A DNA stretch of 36,489 nucleotides from assembly GCA_015680685.1 (NCBI GenBank), contig MNCI01017554.1, positions 204,480 through 240,968 on the forward strand. Direction: 5' to 3'. A program made the translations under genes and the position numbers. Positions 8,494 to 18,590 of this stretch are shown piece after piece. Source of the DNA: Gnetum montanum. Taxonomy: Eukaryota > Streptophyta > Gnetopsida > Gnetales > Gnetaceae. Each line of letters starts with the position of its first letter. Position 1 is the first letter of the stretch. Under the pieces are notes generated by a model. The model was not told where the DNA came from and ran no database searches. It saw nothing but the letters and a program-made list of their open reading frames with translations.

Positions 8494-9303
8494 TGATGAG
8501 TGGCAAGTATACCCTACGCCCAATCATACGAATCACAAGCGTTCACTTAGCTATTTGGTTGAATTTTGTGGACTTTAGCTCTCTAAATGCCAATAGTAAA
8601 GATAGTGATCTATGGATGCGATCGTTGTCTTCTTGGTTTCACTTGTGTAGGTACAAGCATATGGTTAAGTGCAACCAAGGCACATGATTTGTATAATTTT
8701 ATGTTTTTATCTAATTTATCATAAGCATAAAAACAAGTGATTAAATATTAATTAATCTAACAAACTATCTAATGTCCTAAGTTATTTCCTAATACAAGTA
8801 TCTGGTCACACTTGCCGGACACATCCTGAATGCATTACAACGCTATTGGGTTACCAAGTGCTAACACTACTAGGATTACAAAGCATTAACGTTATGCTCG
8901 AGATGGTCGTACTTATGTGTGTTAATTAATTGTATTTAAGTAACGAAAGATATGGAAGTAAATTACAGGAATAATAAAGTGCATTAAAGTAAACATTAAT
9001 CTATTTCCAAATGCTACAAGAATTTCCAAGAAGTTCATCTTTATTGTTGTCACATCGAAGTGTCTAGGTACATTAGTGCTTGAATAATGATTTGTACATT
9101 TCTTGAGCTCTACTGTAGGAACTTAGAAAATATTCTAACATTCGCAAAAATAAACTATAAAAACTTTCCTAAGCTATTGATTAATTGATGCCATAAATGT
9201 AGTGGGTATGTGCATTTATATATGTAGACCCAAATGCTATGTTGACACATCAAGTCATGCATCGACGCAACCCATTGATGATGTTTCATTAATACCTTAT
9301 CCA
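8494..9303 (-). repeat. 5' LTR of element A
   Basis: The plus strand starts TGATGAGTGGCAAG and resembles the other LTRs (CATACGAATCACAAGCGTTCA; TGTATAATTTTATGTTTTTA). On the minus strand a TATATAAAT motif (plus 9214-9222) sits where the TATA box lies in B. The outer end near TTATCCA (about 9303) is approximate. Length would be about 810 bp. Confidence 0.7.
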
Positions 9304-9522
9304 ATTAACCATATAGGGAAAGCAAGGAAAATTAAAGGTACAGATTTCAAATACAGTTTGGGTTTTGACTTGTTGGTTAGGGTTTGGATCACCAAGCCCT
9401 GCATGAAAACTAAAAGAACATACTTTAGATGATGGTGTAGTTCTCGAGAGGAAATTGATGAACCATTCGTTTCTTTCTTTCCACTAATCTTGATATCCTT
9501 CATAGAGGAGAGTTGCTAGTTG
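9304..9522. other. Unassigned 219 bp between element A and the caulimovirid
   Basis: No family features seen. An open frame at 9202-9432 overlaps the LTR and has no recognisable motifs. It may be host flank or the tail of the viral integration. Confidence 0.4.
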
Positions 9523-9599
9523 AAACTCATTAGGCCCACAAAAATGAAGATGCTTAGAAGAATGGAGAGTCCACCCTTCTCTATTCAACAATCCTACAC
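9523..9599 (-). repeat. Terminal direct repeat of the caulimovirid, 3' copy
   Basis: The 77 bp from AAACTCATTAGGCCCAC to CAACAATCCTACAC recur at 25016-25094 in the same orientation at about 88% identity. This copy lies just after the RNase H end in viral sense. Confidence 0.85.
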
Positions 9600-10136
9600 A
9601 CACAAACAAAATAGAAAAGAAAACAAAAAGTAAAAGCAGGAAGGTTAAGAGAGCTAATACTCTCTGGTAGAAAATCCGCTAGGTTGTTATGCTTACCATC
9701 AACATATTCAGTGGTAAAGTCACAATTTGCTAAGTATAATGTCCATTTAATGAGCCTAGTATGGGATACTTTATTCAGGGCCTTAGTACTTAAGTATTTT
9801 TCAAAATGTTTCAAGAAGCTTCTAATAATAAAATGAGTTTTTGTAAAAACAACTTGAACTTCTCAACAACCTTGATTATGGCCAAAAGTTATTTGTGTGT
9901 ACTATGATAGTTTAGCTTCAACCATGTGAACTTACCTAAAGTGTATTGACAAATGTGTATGACATTTTCTTTTTAATCCTTAAGACTAGCCACCCAAAAT
10001 TCATTTGAAGCATTTGTTTCAAGGGTGAGTTGTTTGTCTATTAGAAGCCTCAATCTTGGGAGATTCTTCAGTTGTCATTGATACATTGGATAAGGGTTGT
10101 GTGTTGGGCTGTGCATGATGAGGGTGATTCACCAAG
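9590..10136 (-). pseudogene. Caulimovirid RNase H remnant
   Basis: RNase H degrades the RNA of the RNA/DNA hybrid during viral reverse transcription. Reading minus, a linker (LPRLRLLIDKQLTLETNASN) leads into EFWVASLKD, matching the family's 'LETDAS..YWG..L' start. Here the first catalytic Asp is Asn (codon AAT, near 10000). Next come YTLGKFTWLKLNYHSTHK, where the usual acidic residue before NYHS is Lys, and LLAIIKVVEKFKLFL. The end reads RLIKWTLYLANCDFTTEY and GKHNNLADFLPE (9640-9740), the typical C-terminus of caulimovirid pol. At least two catalytic acids are lost and stops are present. The frame ends just inside the terminal repeat. Confidence 0.85.
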
Positions 10137-10830
10137 TTATTCATTAAGAAACGTTCTATTTTTGGCCAAATCTTTGTAGAATCCTGAGATGTAATATACA
10201 AAACCTAGAAATCTTTGCAGTTGTGTTTTGTCTCTAAGCTCATCAGGAAACTTACCAATCAATTCAAGAATATGGGGTTGGAAATTTATTTTCCTTTCGT
10301 GAGTTTCTAGACCTAAAAATTGGATTGAGTCTTGGATGATCGTCATCTTAGTGGGTGACAGGACTGATCCATTTTTGTTAATTAAGTATTTGAACACCTG
10401 TAAGTGTTCTAGGCATTGTTGAGGATTCTTGCTCATGATTAAAATGTCATCTATGTATACTAAAATAAAACTATAACCACTAAATATTTGATCCATACAT
10501 TTTTGGAATATTGATGAAACTATTTTTATTCTGAATGGAAGAACAATCCGTTCATATAAAGCACCACGTACTGTGAATGCAGTTTTCCATCAGTCTTCAA
10601 GCTAAACCTATATTTGCTAGAAACTAGATTTTAGATCAAACTTTAAATAAACATTTGTATGCAATGACCATTGAAATAAATAATCTTTATTTGACATTAG
10701 ATGTTATAGTGGTGTAATTAAATTGTTCAGAGGCTTGTAATTAACAACTAATCATTTCTTTCCTCTCACTTGTTCAGCCCATTTATTGATGTAAAAAGAA
10801 GCACAAGCAAACATGCGGTTAGATGAACTT
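10137..10830 (-). pseudogene. Caulimovirid reverse transcriptase remnant
   Basis: Reverse transcriptase copies pregenomic RNA into viral DNA. The clearest open stretch is 10496-10137 (119 codons): FILVYIDDILIMSKN contains an intact YIDD catalytic box, followed by VLSPTKM, then INFQPHILELIGKFPDEL and QLQRFLGFVYYISGFYKDLA. The 'QPHI..KI..FPD.. D..QLQRFLG' pattern is a hallmark of Caulimoviridae and not of Ty3 elements, whose version is 'L.SFLG...YYR.FI'. Upstream (10500-10830) are more decayed fingers/palm pieces: CASFYINKWAEQVRGKK (family 'S.AFYV......RGK+R'), LVVNYKPLN, and a thumb-proximal piece with AFTVRGALYERIVLPF. Several stops lie in that part. Confidence 0.92.
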
Positions 10831-11560
10831 TTTCTCTAGTAGTATGTTGGTATCTTTGTCATAGTCTTCTTTTAATGGTGGTGACATTCCAATGTGGTGA
10901 ACTTTAGCTTTAATATTTATATTATCCTTTAATTCAATGTTATACCAATGCTTTTTCTTATTTCTAAAGATGGTTGAATCATTACTTGCTAACTTTAGTA
11001 ACTCTTGTTTTATATTTCTAAAATTATCTTCAAAATTTCTAACATTATTAATAACCCATTGTGTCTTAGGTTCTTTTTGGGGCTTTTGTTGTTTAGGAAA
11101 TCTACTATGATATTGAAGTTGTCGAGGTAGCTTTGTTCTAGTAATTCCTATAAAAGTTGATTCTATGGTGTAAGTTCCAAGGAATTTTAAGTTATTTGTT
11201 TCTATCAAAAGGTCATAACTTCTCATTTCATAGTGGATGACTATGAGATGAATTTTTTTACCATTTAGTCAGATAGGAATAGTAGTTGTATGAGTACTAG
11301 CTACTTTTTGTGTATTGAACTTAATGTATGGCTTTGAGGTCTCTTTCTAGAGAGTTGTTGGGATAATATGCCATTTTTTTAATATATTTCAGCTTCTAAA
11401 TCTATTAATGCATCTATTAGATAAGCTTTATGATTCTTAATCTTAATAAACAAAGTACATATAGGTAAATTTGTCCTATGGTTAGAGTTAGCACTTACTA
11501 TCAAGATTGGCATAGCTTGGATTTCCTTCTAATATTATTCTTGTTGGAAACTCTCTTCTA
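10831..11560 (-). pseudogene. Caulimovirid protease region
   Basis: The aspartic protease processes the viral polyprotein. Between capsid and RT the minus strand reads KAYLIDALIDLEAEIY (11386-11428), which fits the retroviral-type active-site pattern 'A.IDTGAE' with the catalytic Asp kept but Thr-Gly replaced by Leu-Glu. Downstream, 11226-10819 is open for 135 codons (IETNNLKFLGTYTIESTFIG, then KHWYNIELKDNINIK) and fits the protease C-terminus and the spacer before RT. Position is the main support; the protease would be inactive. Confidence 0.6.
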
Positions 11561-12189
11561 TTCTCTCTAATTATACCAATTCATCTATTGCCATTTGTGT
11601 GAATCTCTTTAGTTGTTATATCCTTTGTGTTCTTCATAGAGACTCATTTAGTTCTAGTGGTCAGAATTGTGATTGGTGTTGCTCTTGATGGTAGGGTTCT
11701 TCATACTTATCTGGCTATTATTCTCACTCATGGTAAGATTCTTGTTGGGGTTGCAAGTGTGGGAATTTGAACCATCATTCTTTGATTATCATTCATTATT
11801 CAACCATTTGAGCTTCCTTATCTTGAATTCACTTGTTGAGCGCCATGATTTTATTAATTTCATAGATTGACTACTTAGCCTTTTCTATTTGCAACTTTTT
11901 CAATTCCAATTATAGCATTTGGAACTATAGATCTCTTTCTATTGGATCAAGAGGATCTTGTGACATTTTTAGTGTATTCATAGAGCACACATAGTCATTT
12001 GAATCGTCATCATTATTAGTGTACCGTTGATTGGGATTGTAATAAGAATCACTAATAACATAATGAGAATACTCTTCAGATTCTATTAGTATATCTCCTA
12101 GTTGAAATGCTATGTTTTCATTAATGACAAGATCATAATATTTATCTAAGAAATTATATTCTTCAATAAAATTTACTTTATGCTAATGT

Positions 12190-13740
12190 TTATGATTTTT
12201 GAGGCAATCTCATGTGTAGTGGTTTCTCCAACATAAAAAAAAAACAAACGTTGTCCTTAGGAAGCTTAGTTTTACAACATTTGAACATGCTATGAAAGAC
12301 CCTGCCGGAATATTTTTTTAGCTTCCATTGTTTCTTTTTATGTTGGCAATATGTAGACTTATGGCATTTTGGCCGATAAGATAGTTCTTTCTTTGGGGAC
12401 TTAAAACTATAATTTTTAGGGCATATATCATAACAAAAAGAGTGACCTAAGGCTTTCTCTATTTTCTTCATCTATTTTTGCACTTGTATAACTTAACATA
12501 TGGTCATATTAGTGTGTTCTAAAAATTTTCTAATTTCGTTAAAGCTTAAGGCTTCTATTGTTTTCCCTACAAAATTTAATTCATTTTTATATTTATCTGT
12601 AAAGGCTTATGTGAAAGATCCTAAGAGGCTTCCTAAGAGGCTTTCTTTAGCTATATGATCATGAGCTAACTTACCTCTATAGTACCAATCTTTCATTTAA
12701 TTCATATAAGGTTCAAAGTCATGAATATTTTTTAATTTGGACCTTAAGAACCATTCTCTATATCCATCATCATAATAAGTCTTATTTCCAATTAATTCTT
12801 TTGTGATAGCACTGATGAACTATATTAAGGGTCCATCTTATAATTGATTTCTGAGTTTAGGAGAAACTTGATTCCACCATCTTCTTAGGTTTCCTACGAA
12901 GTTAAAGGCTACATCTTGCATGGCGTGTTTTAGCATTTTTTGTTCTAGAATTACTTTTCTATCTATTACATTATTTATTTGATTAAGTAATTTTTGTCTA
13001 TCTATAGGTTTGAGGCCCTCCATAAAATATTTGGGATCTTTTTCACTCATAAGTTAAGAACTTACAATAGGGTAATCTTTTGGTGGAACTACAGGGTGTT
13101 CTTCTTTTTCTTCCTCCTGATGGTCATGATCCATGACATGGGAACATTCATCATTAGCGTTGATCAGTTTACCTTTATCTTTTTCTTCAGTTGTTAATTT
13201 AATTTTGCTAGTATTAGTTTTTCTTCTAAGGTAAGTCCTAGGTGGTGAGTTTATATTAGTATCATAAGCTAGAATGGTAATAATTTTACTATGCATACTT
13301 AGTGGGCTACTTTGCGTTTGCTTTGGTACCCATTTCTCTATTACCAAATTCATATCTTTAGTATCATGTGGAGACTACCTCACTTTTGTAAGGCATTTTG
13401 TCATATTATAGTGAATAGATAGAAGATGAGAATTTGTTCAATTGTATAATCTTATAGCATCTATTGAATGATCTATAGAAATTTTTTGGTATATCATATG
13501 AGGTTTTTCTGTAGGTGTTTCTTTTTCTTATTTCTTTGTATTGACACGTGAGTTGAATTCTTTATCCAATGCATCTTCAAAACTTTTTGCAACACTATTA
13601 GCATTAATCCTAAGTAATGAATCACATGCAGCATATGGTAATTGGATCCATTTCTAGTAGTAGAAGAATGTTTACATGAAGGATCAACATCTTCTCTTGT
13701 GGTAACTAATTCTTCTAAGATTCTATTTCTTCTAATATGA
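12190..13740 (-). pseudogene. Caulimovirid capsid protein region
   Basis: Caulimovirid capsid proteins have an acidic N-terminus, a conserved core and a C-terminal basic stretch with a CCHC zinc knuckle that binds RNA. Here the order is an acidic segment (DHDHQEEEKEEHPVVPPKDY, 13080-13160), a core piece (MLKHAMQDVAFNFVGNLRRW, 12855-12930), WYYRGKLAHDHIAKESLL (about 12630-12690), a Lys/His/Cys-rich segment (12300-12420) and a degenerate knuckle CFFFYVGETTTHEIASK (near 12195-12250) in which the second Cys is lost. Frames shift several times. The call depends on order and context more than on any single motif. Confidence 0.6.
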
Positions 13741-13819
13741 GCTTATGTTCGGTTTCTTTTGGTATGCTTCTAGAACTTTCTCCACTAAGTATTTTTCTAA
13801 CATATGTTGTTATTCCTAG

Positions 13820-13824
13820 CTCAG
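13820..13824. repeat. Target site duplication of element B, left copy (CTCAG)
   Basis: The five bases before the LTR are CTCAG; the five after the far LTR (23860-23864) are CTCAA. Ty3 integrases make 5 bp duplications, so one later substitution explains the difference. Confidence 0.8.
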
Positions 13825-14546
13825 TGATGAGCGGAAAGGTACCCCTACGTCAAACCATACGAATCACAAGTGTTCACATGCAATCTGGTTGAATTTCGTA
13901 GACTATAATTACTAAGTACACTAGAGCTAAATAGTGTGTGCGTGTTGTTCGTTTGTTGTCTTCCTAGTCCCAATGCAATTGTATGGTTAAGTGTGACTGA
14001 GGCATATGATTTTTATTATTTTGTGTTTTTATGGAATTACTCACCTAGAACAAGAATAACAGTAAGAGTGATTAAAAGGTAAGAGTGATTAATTGCTAAG
14101 TAAACTATAGTTTAGTCTAGCCTAACACAAGTAACTATTCCCACTTCACGAAAACACCCTGAACTTCATGCAAACACTGCTGGGCTATCAAACGCTAATC
14201 ATTTCTAAGCTACCAAGCATCACACGTATGCTTGAAGGGGTCATGCTTGTGTGATTTAATGATTTGCTTGATTGATCAAAATAAATAACATTAATGTAAA
14301 TTGCATAAAATATAAATGCATAAGAAAGAAAATCTCAAGTGTTGCAAGGAATGGATCAAAGAGCTCGTCTTTATTGCCAACACGTTGGTGTGCTTAGGTA
14401 CATCAATTCTTGAATAAAGATCCATTCACACGTAGACCTCCTATTGCAGGCACTTGGAAAATATCCTAACTTTCAAATGGACAAATTGCAATAGTTTCAC
14501 TACTTGACTACTAAAAACTTACTCCCAATTATGCACTTAGGTGCTG

Positions 14547-14554
14547 TATTTATA
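14547..14554 (-). promoter_or_regulatory. TATA box in the 3' LTR of element B
   Basis: The minus strand reads TATAAATA within GTCTATAAATACAGC. The same box is at the matching place in the other LTRs, just downstream (in element sense) of the GATATC array. Confidence 0.7.
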
Positions 14555-14571
14555 GACCCCAGGAGTAACCT

Positions 14572-14646
14572 TGTGATATCAAATGTATGATATCACATCT
14601 TGGGCTGTGATATCATGTACCCGATGTCGCAACCACCCCGATATCA
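14572..14646. promoter_or_regulatory. GATATC motif array in U3 (3' LTR of B)
   Basis: GATATC occurs four times in 71 bp, at 14575, 14589, 14609 and 14640. GATATC is its own reverse complement. The array is immediately upstream of the TATA box in element sense. Function unknown. Confidence 0.75.
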
Positions 14647-14671
14647 AAGTGATGAAAAACATGATTTATCA

Positions 14672-14683
14672 TACCACCATGAC
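14672..14683 (-). promoter_or_regulatory. Possible polypurine-tract position of element B
   Basis: The minus strand reads GTCATGGTGGTA directly before the 3' LTR. Element D has GTCATGGAGGTA at the same place. It is not a clean purine run, so the identification rests on position and conservation. Confidence 0.3.
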
Positions 14684-15885
14684 TGAATGAAAACTTATCC
14701 TTGAGTACAGAAGAAGAGGAACAAGTCCTTTACAAAATATAATAGGGGGTGTGGACTTCTTTGACTAACATGTAGAGTGACACAGAGAAAACAGACAAAT
14801 AAAAAAGTTCCCGAGCATATAATATGACAATGGTGTATAACATTGGGTGTCCATGATAATAGGAAAGAACACCAACAGATCCAAAGAACATCCAACCCCT
14901 CTTGGCAATAGAAGAATGAGGGAGAGGTAAAAGAGATCCAATGGTCATGAATAATCTCCCATGAGTGATATGGTTGCATCTTCCTTGCTGACGATAGTCC
15001 TGCTTTTATTCCACACTTCCCACTGTAATCACAACAAAACCAAGGATTAGTATATATAGTGAAATAGATAATGGTTGAGTACCTTGTCTCATCGGTGATT
15101 TTATCTAGCCAGGTTGTGATTATGATAGATGGGTTACTTGATGTTGTTAGTGGAAAGACTGATGAATGGGTTAAATAAAATAAGCAATCCATATAATTCA
15201 AAAAACACTTAACACAAGGAGTACTAGAAATAGGGTATTCACAACAATAAAAAGGAGTTCATTACAAATAGTTGTGAAGGTGCATACAATTGGATGACAT
15301 GGATGGGGTAAATAAAAAGAATTTGATTATAACAATGTCTAAGGATATAGAACTTAACTTAACCAAACTAAAAGATATGCAAGTGGGTCCTCCCCAAAGC
15401 AAGTATCAGCCTTTTATGCCCTTGCATAACTTCAAACTAGGGAGTCCATGGGCACCATGGATGATTAATGGTTACAGAAAGTTAAGTACAAAAAACCCAA
15501 AAGTAACTGATTGAGAATCCCGACACATCAAACAAGAACATTAAATCAAAACATGAAACTAGTAGTGAGATGAGGCATGAAAAGCATAGATGTATGATAG
15601 AGAGAGTGGAATGGAGTTCCTAATTATGGTCACATACAATCCCTTGTGGAGTTTGTGATTAATTGACTTAGTTGGATCCTTCCTTAGTCCAGATTAAAAC
15701 CAACCACTTTCAGTGACTTTGCATTGACATTCTAAGGAAAGTCCATCTCGTGAGACACAAGAATGCTCTCACAAAACAACCACCATTCCAAATTGGAGTG
15801 AAGGTAGGAACTAAGAAAGGGCCTTAGTTAGATGAGACAAGACAAGTCTCATAACCAATGCTTGTAGCCCTTTTATTTGGTCTAA

Positions 15886-15940
15886 GGGGTGTGCTTTGAA
15901 TTCCCATGTTTTTTTTGAATGGGAACCACACCATGCAAAG
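15886..15940. other. Conserved hairpin, copy 1 (element B)
   Basis: Outer stem GGTGTG (15888-15893) with CACACC (15927-15932); inner stem TTCCCAT (15901-15907) with ATGGGAA (15919-15925), with an 11-base loop. The same design with different inner-stem sequence is found at 15973, 36004 and 33590. Confidence 0.75.
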
Positions 15941-15972
15941 ACCCATGTGTTTTTCGCATTTATTTTGTCCAA

Positions 15973-16046
15973 GGGGTGTTCTATGAATCCTCATCTTTTC
16001 TCGTCTCTCGTCTCTCTCTTTTTTATGATGAGGACCACACCATGCA
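15973..16046. other. Conserved hairpin, copy 2 (element B)
   Basis: Tandem relative of copy 1. Outer stem GGTGT (15975-15979) with ACACC (16037-16041); inner stem CCTCATC (15989-15995) with GATGAGG (16027-16033); the loop is 31 bases and pyrimidine-rich. The right flank CCACACCATGCAAGGAC matches copy 1. Confidence 0.75.
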
Positions 16047-16539
16047 AGGACTTATTGGACTTCCTCTTGTGAAATGACACAAAACGGTGAAAAGCTTACA
16101 AGAACACTCCTACACATAGGAAAATAGAAAAGCACAAAGAATACTGCATCCCTTTGAAGCCACACCTTGTCCAAACCTTTGATTCCTTCCTGATTCTAGA
16201 AACTACACAAGTCACCAATTTATTAAAGTTGTATTAAGGAAGAAGAGACTGCATGCTTCCAAAACAAGGAAAACCATAGAGTATGTGGATGGGTGGATGA
16301 TGTGGACTCACTGCCTATTACATAAAAAGAAACCAAGTCCCAGTCATTAGTAACAACATTCAAAGTCAAAAACTAGACATCAACAATCAAATTACAAATG
16401 AAACATACCACCATTGAGTAGTGCATTACCAATGTACCTACCACCTTATTATCAGAAAAAGTAGAGAAACACATCAAACACAAGCAAACATAACCATAAA
16501 AGAAAGTAAAAGAGTAGATAACAAATATTGAATATATTA

Positions 16540-16665
16540 ATCAATGATGCAAAGCAAAAACTAAGGAAAAACCAATAAACTTTTAAAAAATAAATATATA
16601 AAACAAAAAATGTAAAACAAAGAAGATGAAAACAAAAAGTTGTAAAACCAAAAATGTGGAAAAAG
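16540..16665 (-). repeat. T-rich array after integrase (element B)
   Basis: In element sense the sequence repeats variants of TTTTTGTTTTACA. The long Phe-rich minus-strand open frame here (16772-16452) is a by-product of the T-runs. Element C has the same array after its integrase. Confidence 0.7.
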
Positions 16666-16919
16666 AAAAGGTCAAAAACTATAGAGCCGCCTAAGATGTT
16701 AGTATGGGTGGCCATTTCCCTCATAACTAAACTAAAAGGGAGAGATCTGAAAGATTGAGCGTGGTTGTTCATCTGGCGAGGTATTTATTGTGTTGGTTAG
16801 CTTGGGCTCATGGAAAGGTTTTAGTTATTGAATGTTGACTAGTTGTTTCTTATTTGGGCTATTACGTTTGTAGATGATCATGGCCCAGATGAAAAAGTCT
16901 CATCAATGATGTAAGATCT

Positions 16920-18010
16920 TTCTCAAAATGTTTGGAATTTGGTTCGTTGGGGTACATGTGTAGGATTCCAATAGAGAACCTTGTCTCTTGGTTGAAACTT
17001 GACTTTTCTTATTTTGAGGTCATGGCATTTCTTATTGAATGACTTATGCATTTTGTTGGATGATAGGGCCATTAACGGATTTTCATCTAGCAAGTTGAGA
17101 CTCATTAATCATTCTTTTTGTGCTAGACTTAGATCTAGGAAAAGGTCATAGGTTGTAGAGAGTGTACGAATACCAAATTGGAAGGGCAATGTTCGTAGTT
17201 TTCTATACATAAGCTCATAGGAAGAATAACCTATGGGGAGTTTCCATGTGGAGCGATAGGCCCAAATGGCATCATTTAATTTAGTGCTCCAGTCCCTTGG
17301 GTATTTACTAATGGTATGCGTTAAGATTTTTGTAATCTCCTGATTAGTGACTTCAGCTTGACCATTGGCTTGGAGGTGATATGGTGTTGTGAATTTATGT
17401 TCAACCCCCAAGGGTCGCATTAACTTCTAGAAAGTGGCACCTGTAAAATGAGTTCCATTATTAGAAATTAACACATGAAGTACACCAAACCTATTTACGA
17501 TGTTTTGTTGTACAAACCGAGGAGCAGTGGTGGATGTACAGTTGGTGACGGCTACTACTTTTAGCCACTTAGTACAATAGTCAACTGTGACTATTATACA
17601 TGCCTTTCCATTTGATAAAGGTGTGATGGGATCCATAAAGTTAATGCTCCCAATATCGGATGGTTCAAGAAGTTGTATCCATTATTGTGGTCCCTCCATT
17701 TGAGCTGTCATTCCACCATCCCTCTGGCAATGATCACAAACACAGATGAATTGATGTGCATCTCTGAAGATTATTAGCTACTAATACCCTACCATGAGGA
17801 CTTTTATGGTCATGCATCTCCCATCATAATGGCCCCTATAAGGACCTTCGTGAGCATCTTGAAGAACGTAAAGTTGATCCGTATCAGGGACACACCAATG
17901 TACCAGGCCATCGGGACAAACCTTATGAAGGTTTTCATTAATCTCCATGAAATATTTGACTTGGTGATGAAACTATTATTTCTTTCTAGTGTCCAGCCCT
18001 TGCAGCAACT
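16920..18010 (-). pseudogene. Integrase of element B
   Basis: Integrase inserts the element's DNA into the chromosome. Reading minus: the zinc-binding part (HQFICVCDHCQRDGGM, about 17700-17760), the catalytic core with VTVDYCTKW (first Asp, near 17590), VLISNNGTHFTGATF (17427-17480) where the usual second Asp is Asn, and HLQANGQAEVTNQEITKI (third residue Glu, about 17345), then WAYRSTWKLPIGYSSYELMY. The C-terminal part is SLAQKE and LKIRKVKFQPRDKVLYW (16920-17110). It is spread over several frames. D-N-E in place of D-D-E means the core is inactive. Confidence 0.88.
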
Positions 18011-18590
18011 CTTACTTAAGTAAATAAGTGAGGATGGTGTCATACCATTTTGGGTCATTAAGCATTTGTGCATTAATAGCATCTACAAGGAAAGATTCAT
18101 CAGGGAATTGATCAGATAATGAGTTCTCTTTCTCTTTGTCATCCCATCTTAGTTGTGATAAGTGATCCATGACCACATTTTCCACACCTGTACGATCTAC
18201 CATTGTGAGATCGAATTTTTGCAAAATCACAAGCCACCGTATGACATGGGGGCTCACCATTGGTTTGTTCATTAGAAATCTGATGGCGCTATGATCTGTG
18301 TGCACATACAATTTGTAGCCAAGCACATAGTCCTTGAACTTCTCTAAAGTGAACACCACTACCATCAACTCCTTTTCTGTGGTGGTGTAATTCAGTTATG
18401 CACTTGCAATGTTTTGGCTTGCGTAGTGAATATAATATGAACGTTTTTGATCATCCATCTATGTAAGCACTGCCCCCAAAGCATAATTTGATGCATCGAT
18501 CATCACATGAAATGGTTTAGACCAATATGGTTCTTGAAGAATGGGGATTTCAACAAGATTTTGCTTCAATTTTTGAAATGTGATTCACAT
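18011..18590 (-). pseudogene. RNase H of element B
   Basis: The RNase H domain follows RT in Ty3 pol. Minus-strand pieces: a DASNYAL start (near 18500), YTTTEKELMVVVFTLEKF (about 18340-18400) with the catalytic Glu, LYVHTDHSAIRFLMNKP with the Asp, and IRWLVILQKFDLTMVDRTG and DHLSQL. The last segments match the Athila-type 'RWILLLQEFDLEI.D..G.EN.VADHLSRL' end. A TAG stop replaces a Gln codon in the DASN part (near 18462). Confidence 0.85.

Larger units (their letters stand above)
7040..9303 (-). mobile_element. Ty3 element A (Athila/Tat-like), 5' part only
   Basis: Reading on the minus strand, an LTR (9303-8494), a PBS-like site (8493-8476), a leader and the first part of gag (8281 to about 7040) lie in order. 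LTR and gag align by eye to elements B and C. Pol and the 3' LTR are absent: similarity ends in gag near 7040, beside the truncated LRR of the TNL pseudogene. The left edge is not sharp. It is more diverged in the LTR than B, C or D. Confidence 0.75.
13825..14671 (-). repeat. 3' LTR of element B (847 bp)
   Basis: The plus strand begins TGATGAGCGG and ends GATTTATCA. It aligns with 23009-23859 throughout, including GTATGGTTAAGTGTGA, the stretch TATTTATAGACCC and the GATATC array. Confidence 0.92.
14684..16440 (-). other. Long 3' region of element B
   Basis: About 1.8 kb between the T-rich array and the 3' LTR, partly alignable with the 3' regions of C (33130-33875) and D (34741-36489). Athila-type elements may carry an env-like gene here. 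One minus-strand frame (15201-14695, 168 codons) is open and hydrophobic, but D shows no matching frame. The part 15840-16080 holds two hairpins described separately. Confidence 0.6.

Noticed and set aside
9581-10496. RT/RNase H as part of a Ty3 element
   Set aside because: Motif details (QPHI...FPD, QLQRFLG, LADFLPE) and gene order match Caulimoviridae, and it shows no similarity to the RTs of B and C.
16452-16772. Phe/Leu-rich 106-codon frame as a membrane protein
   Set aside because: It arises from runs of T in the array after integrase; the array, not the frame, is shared with element C.
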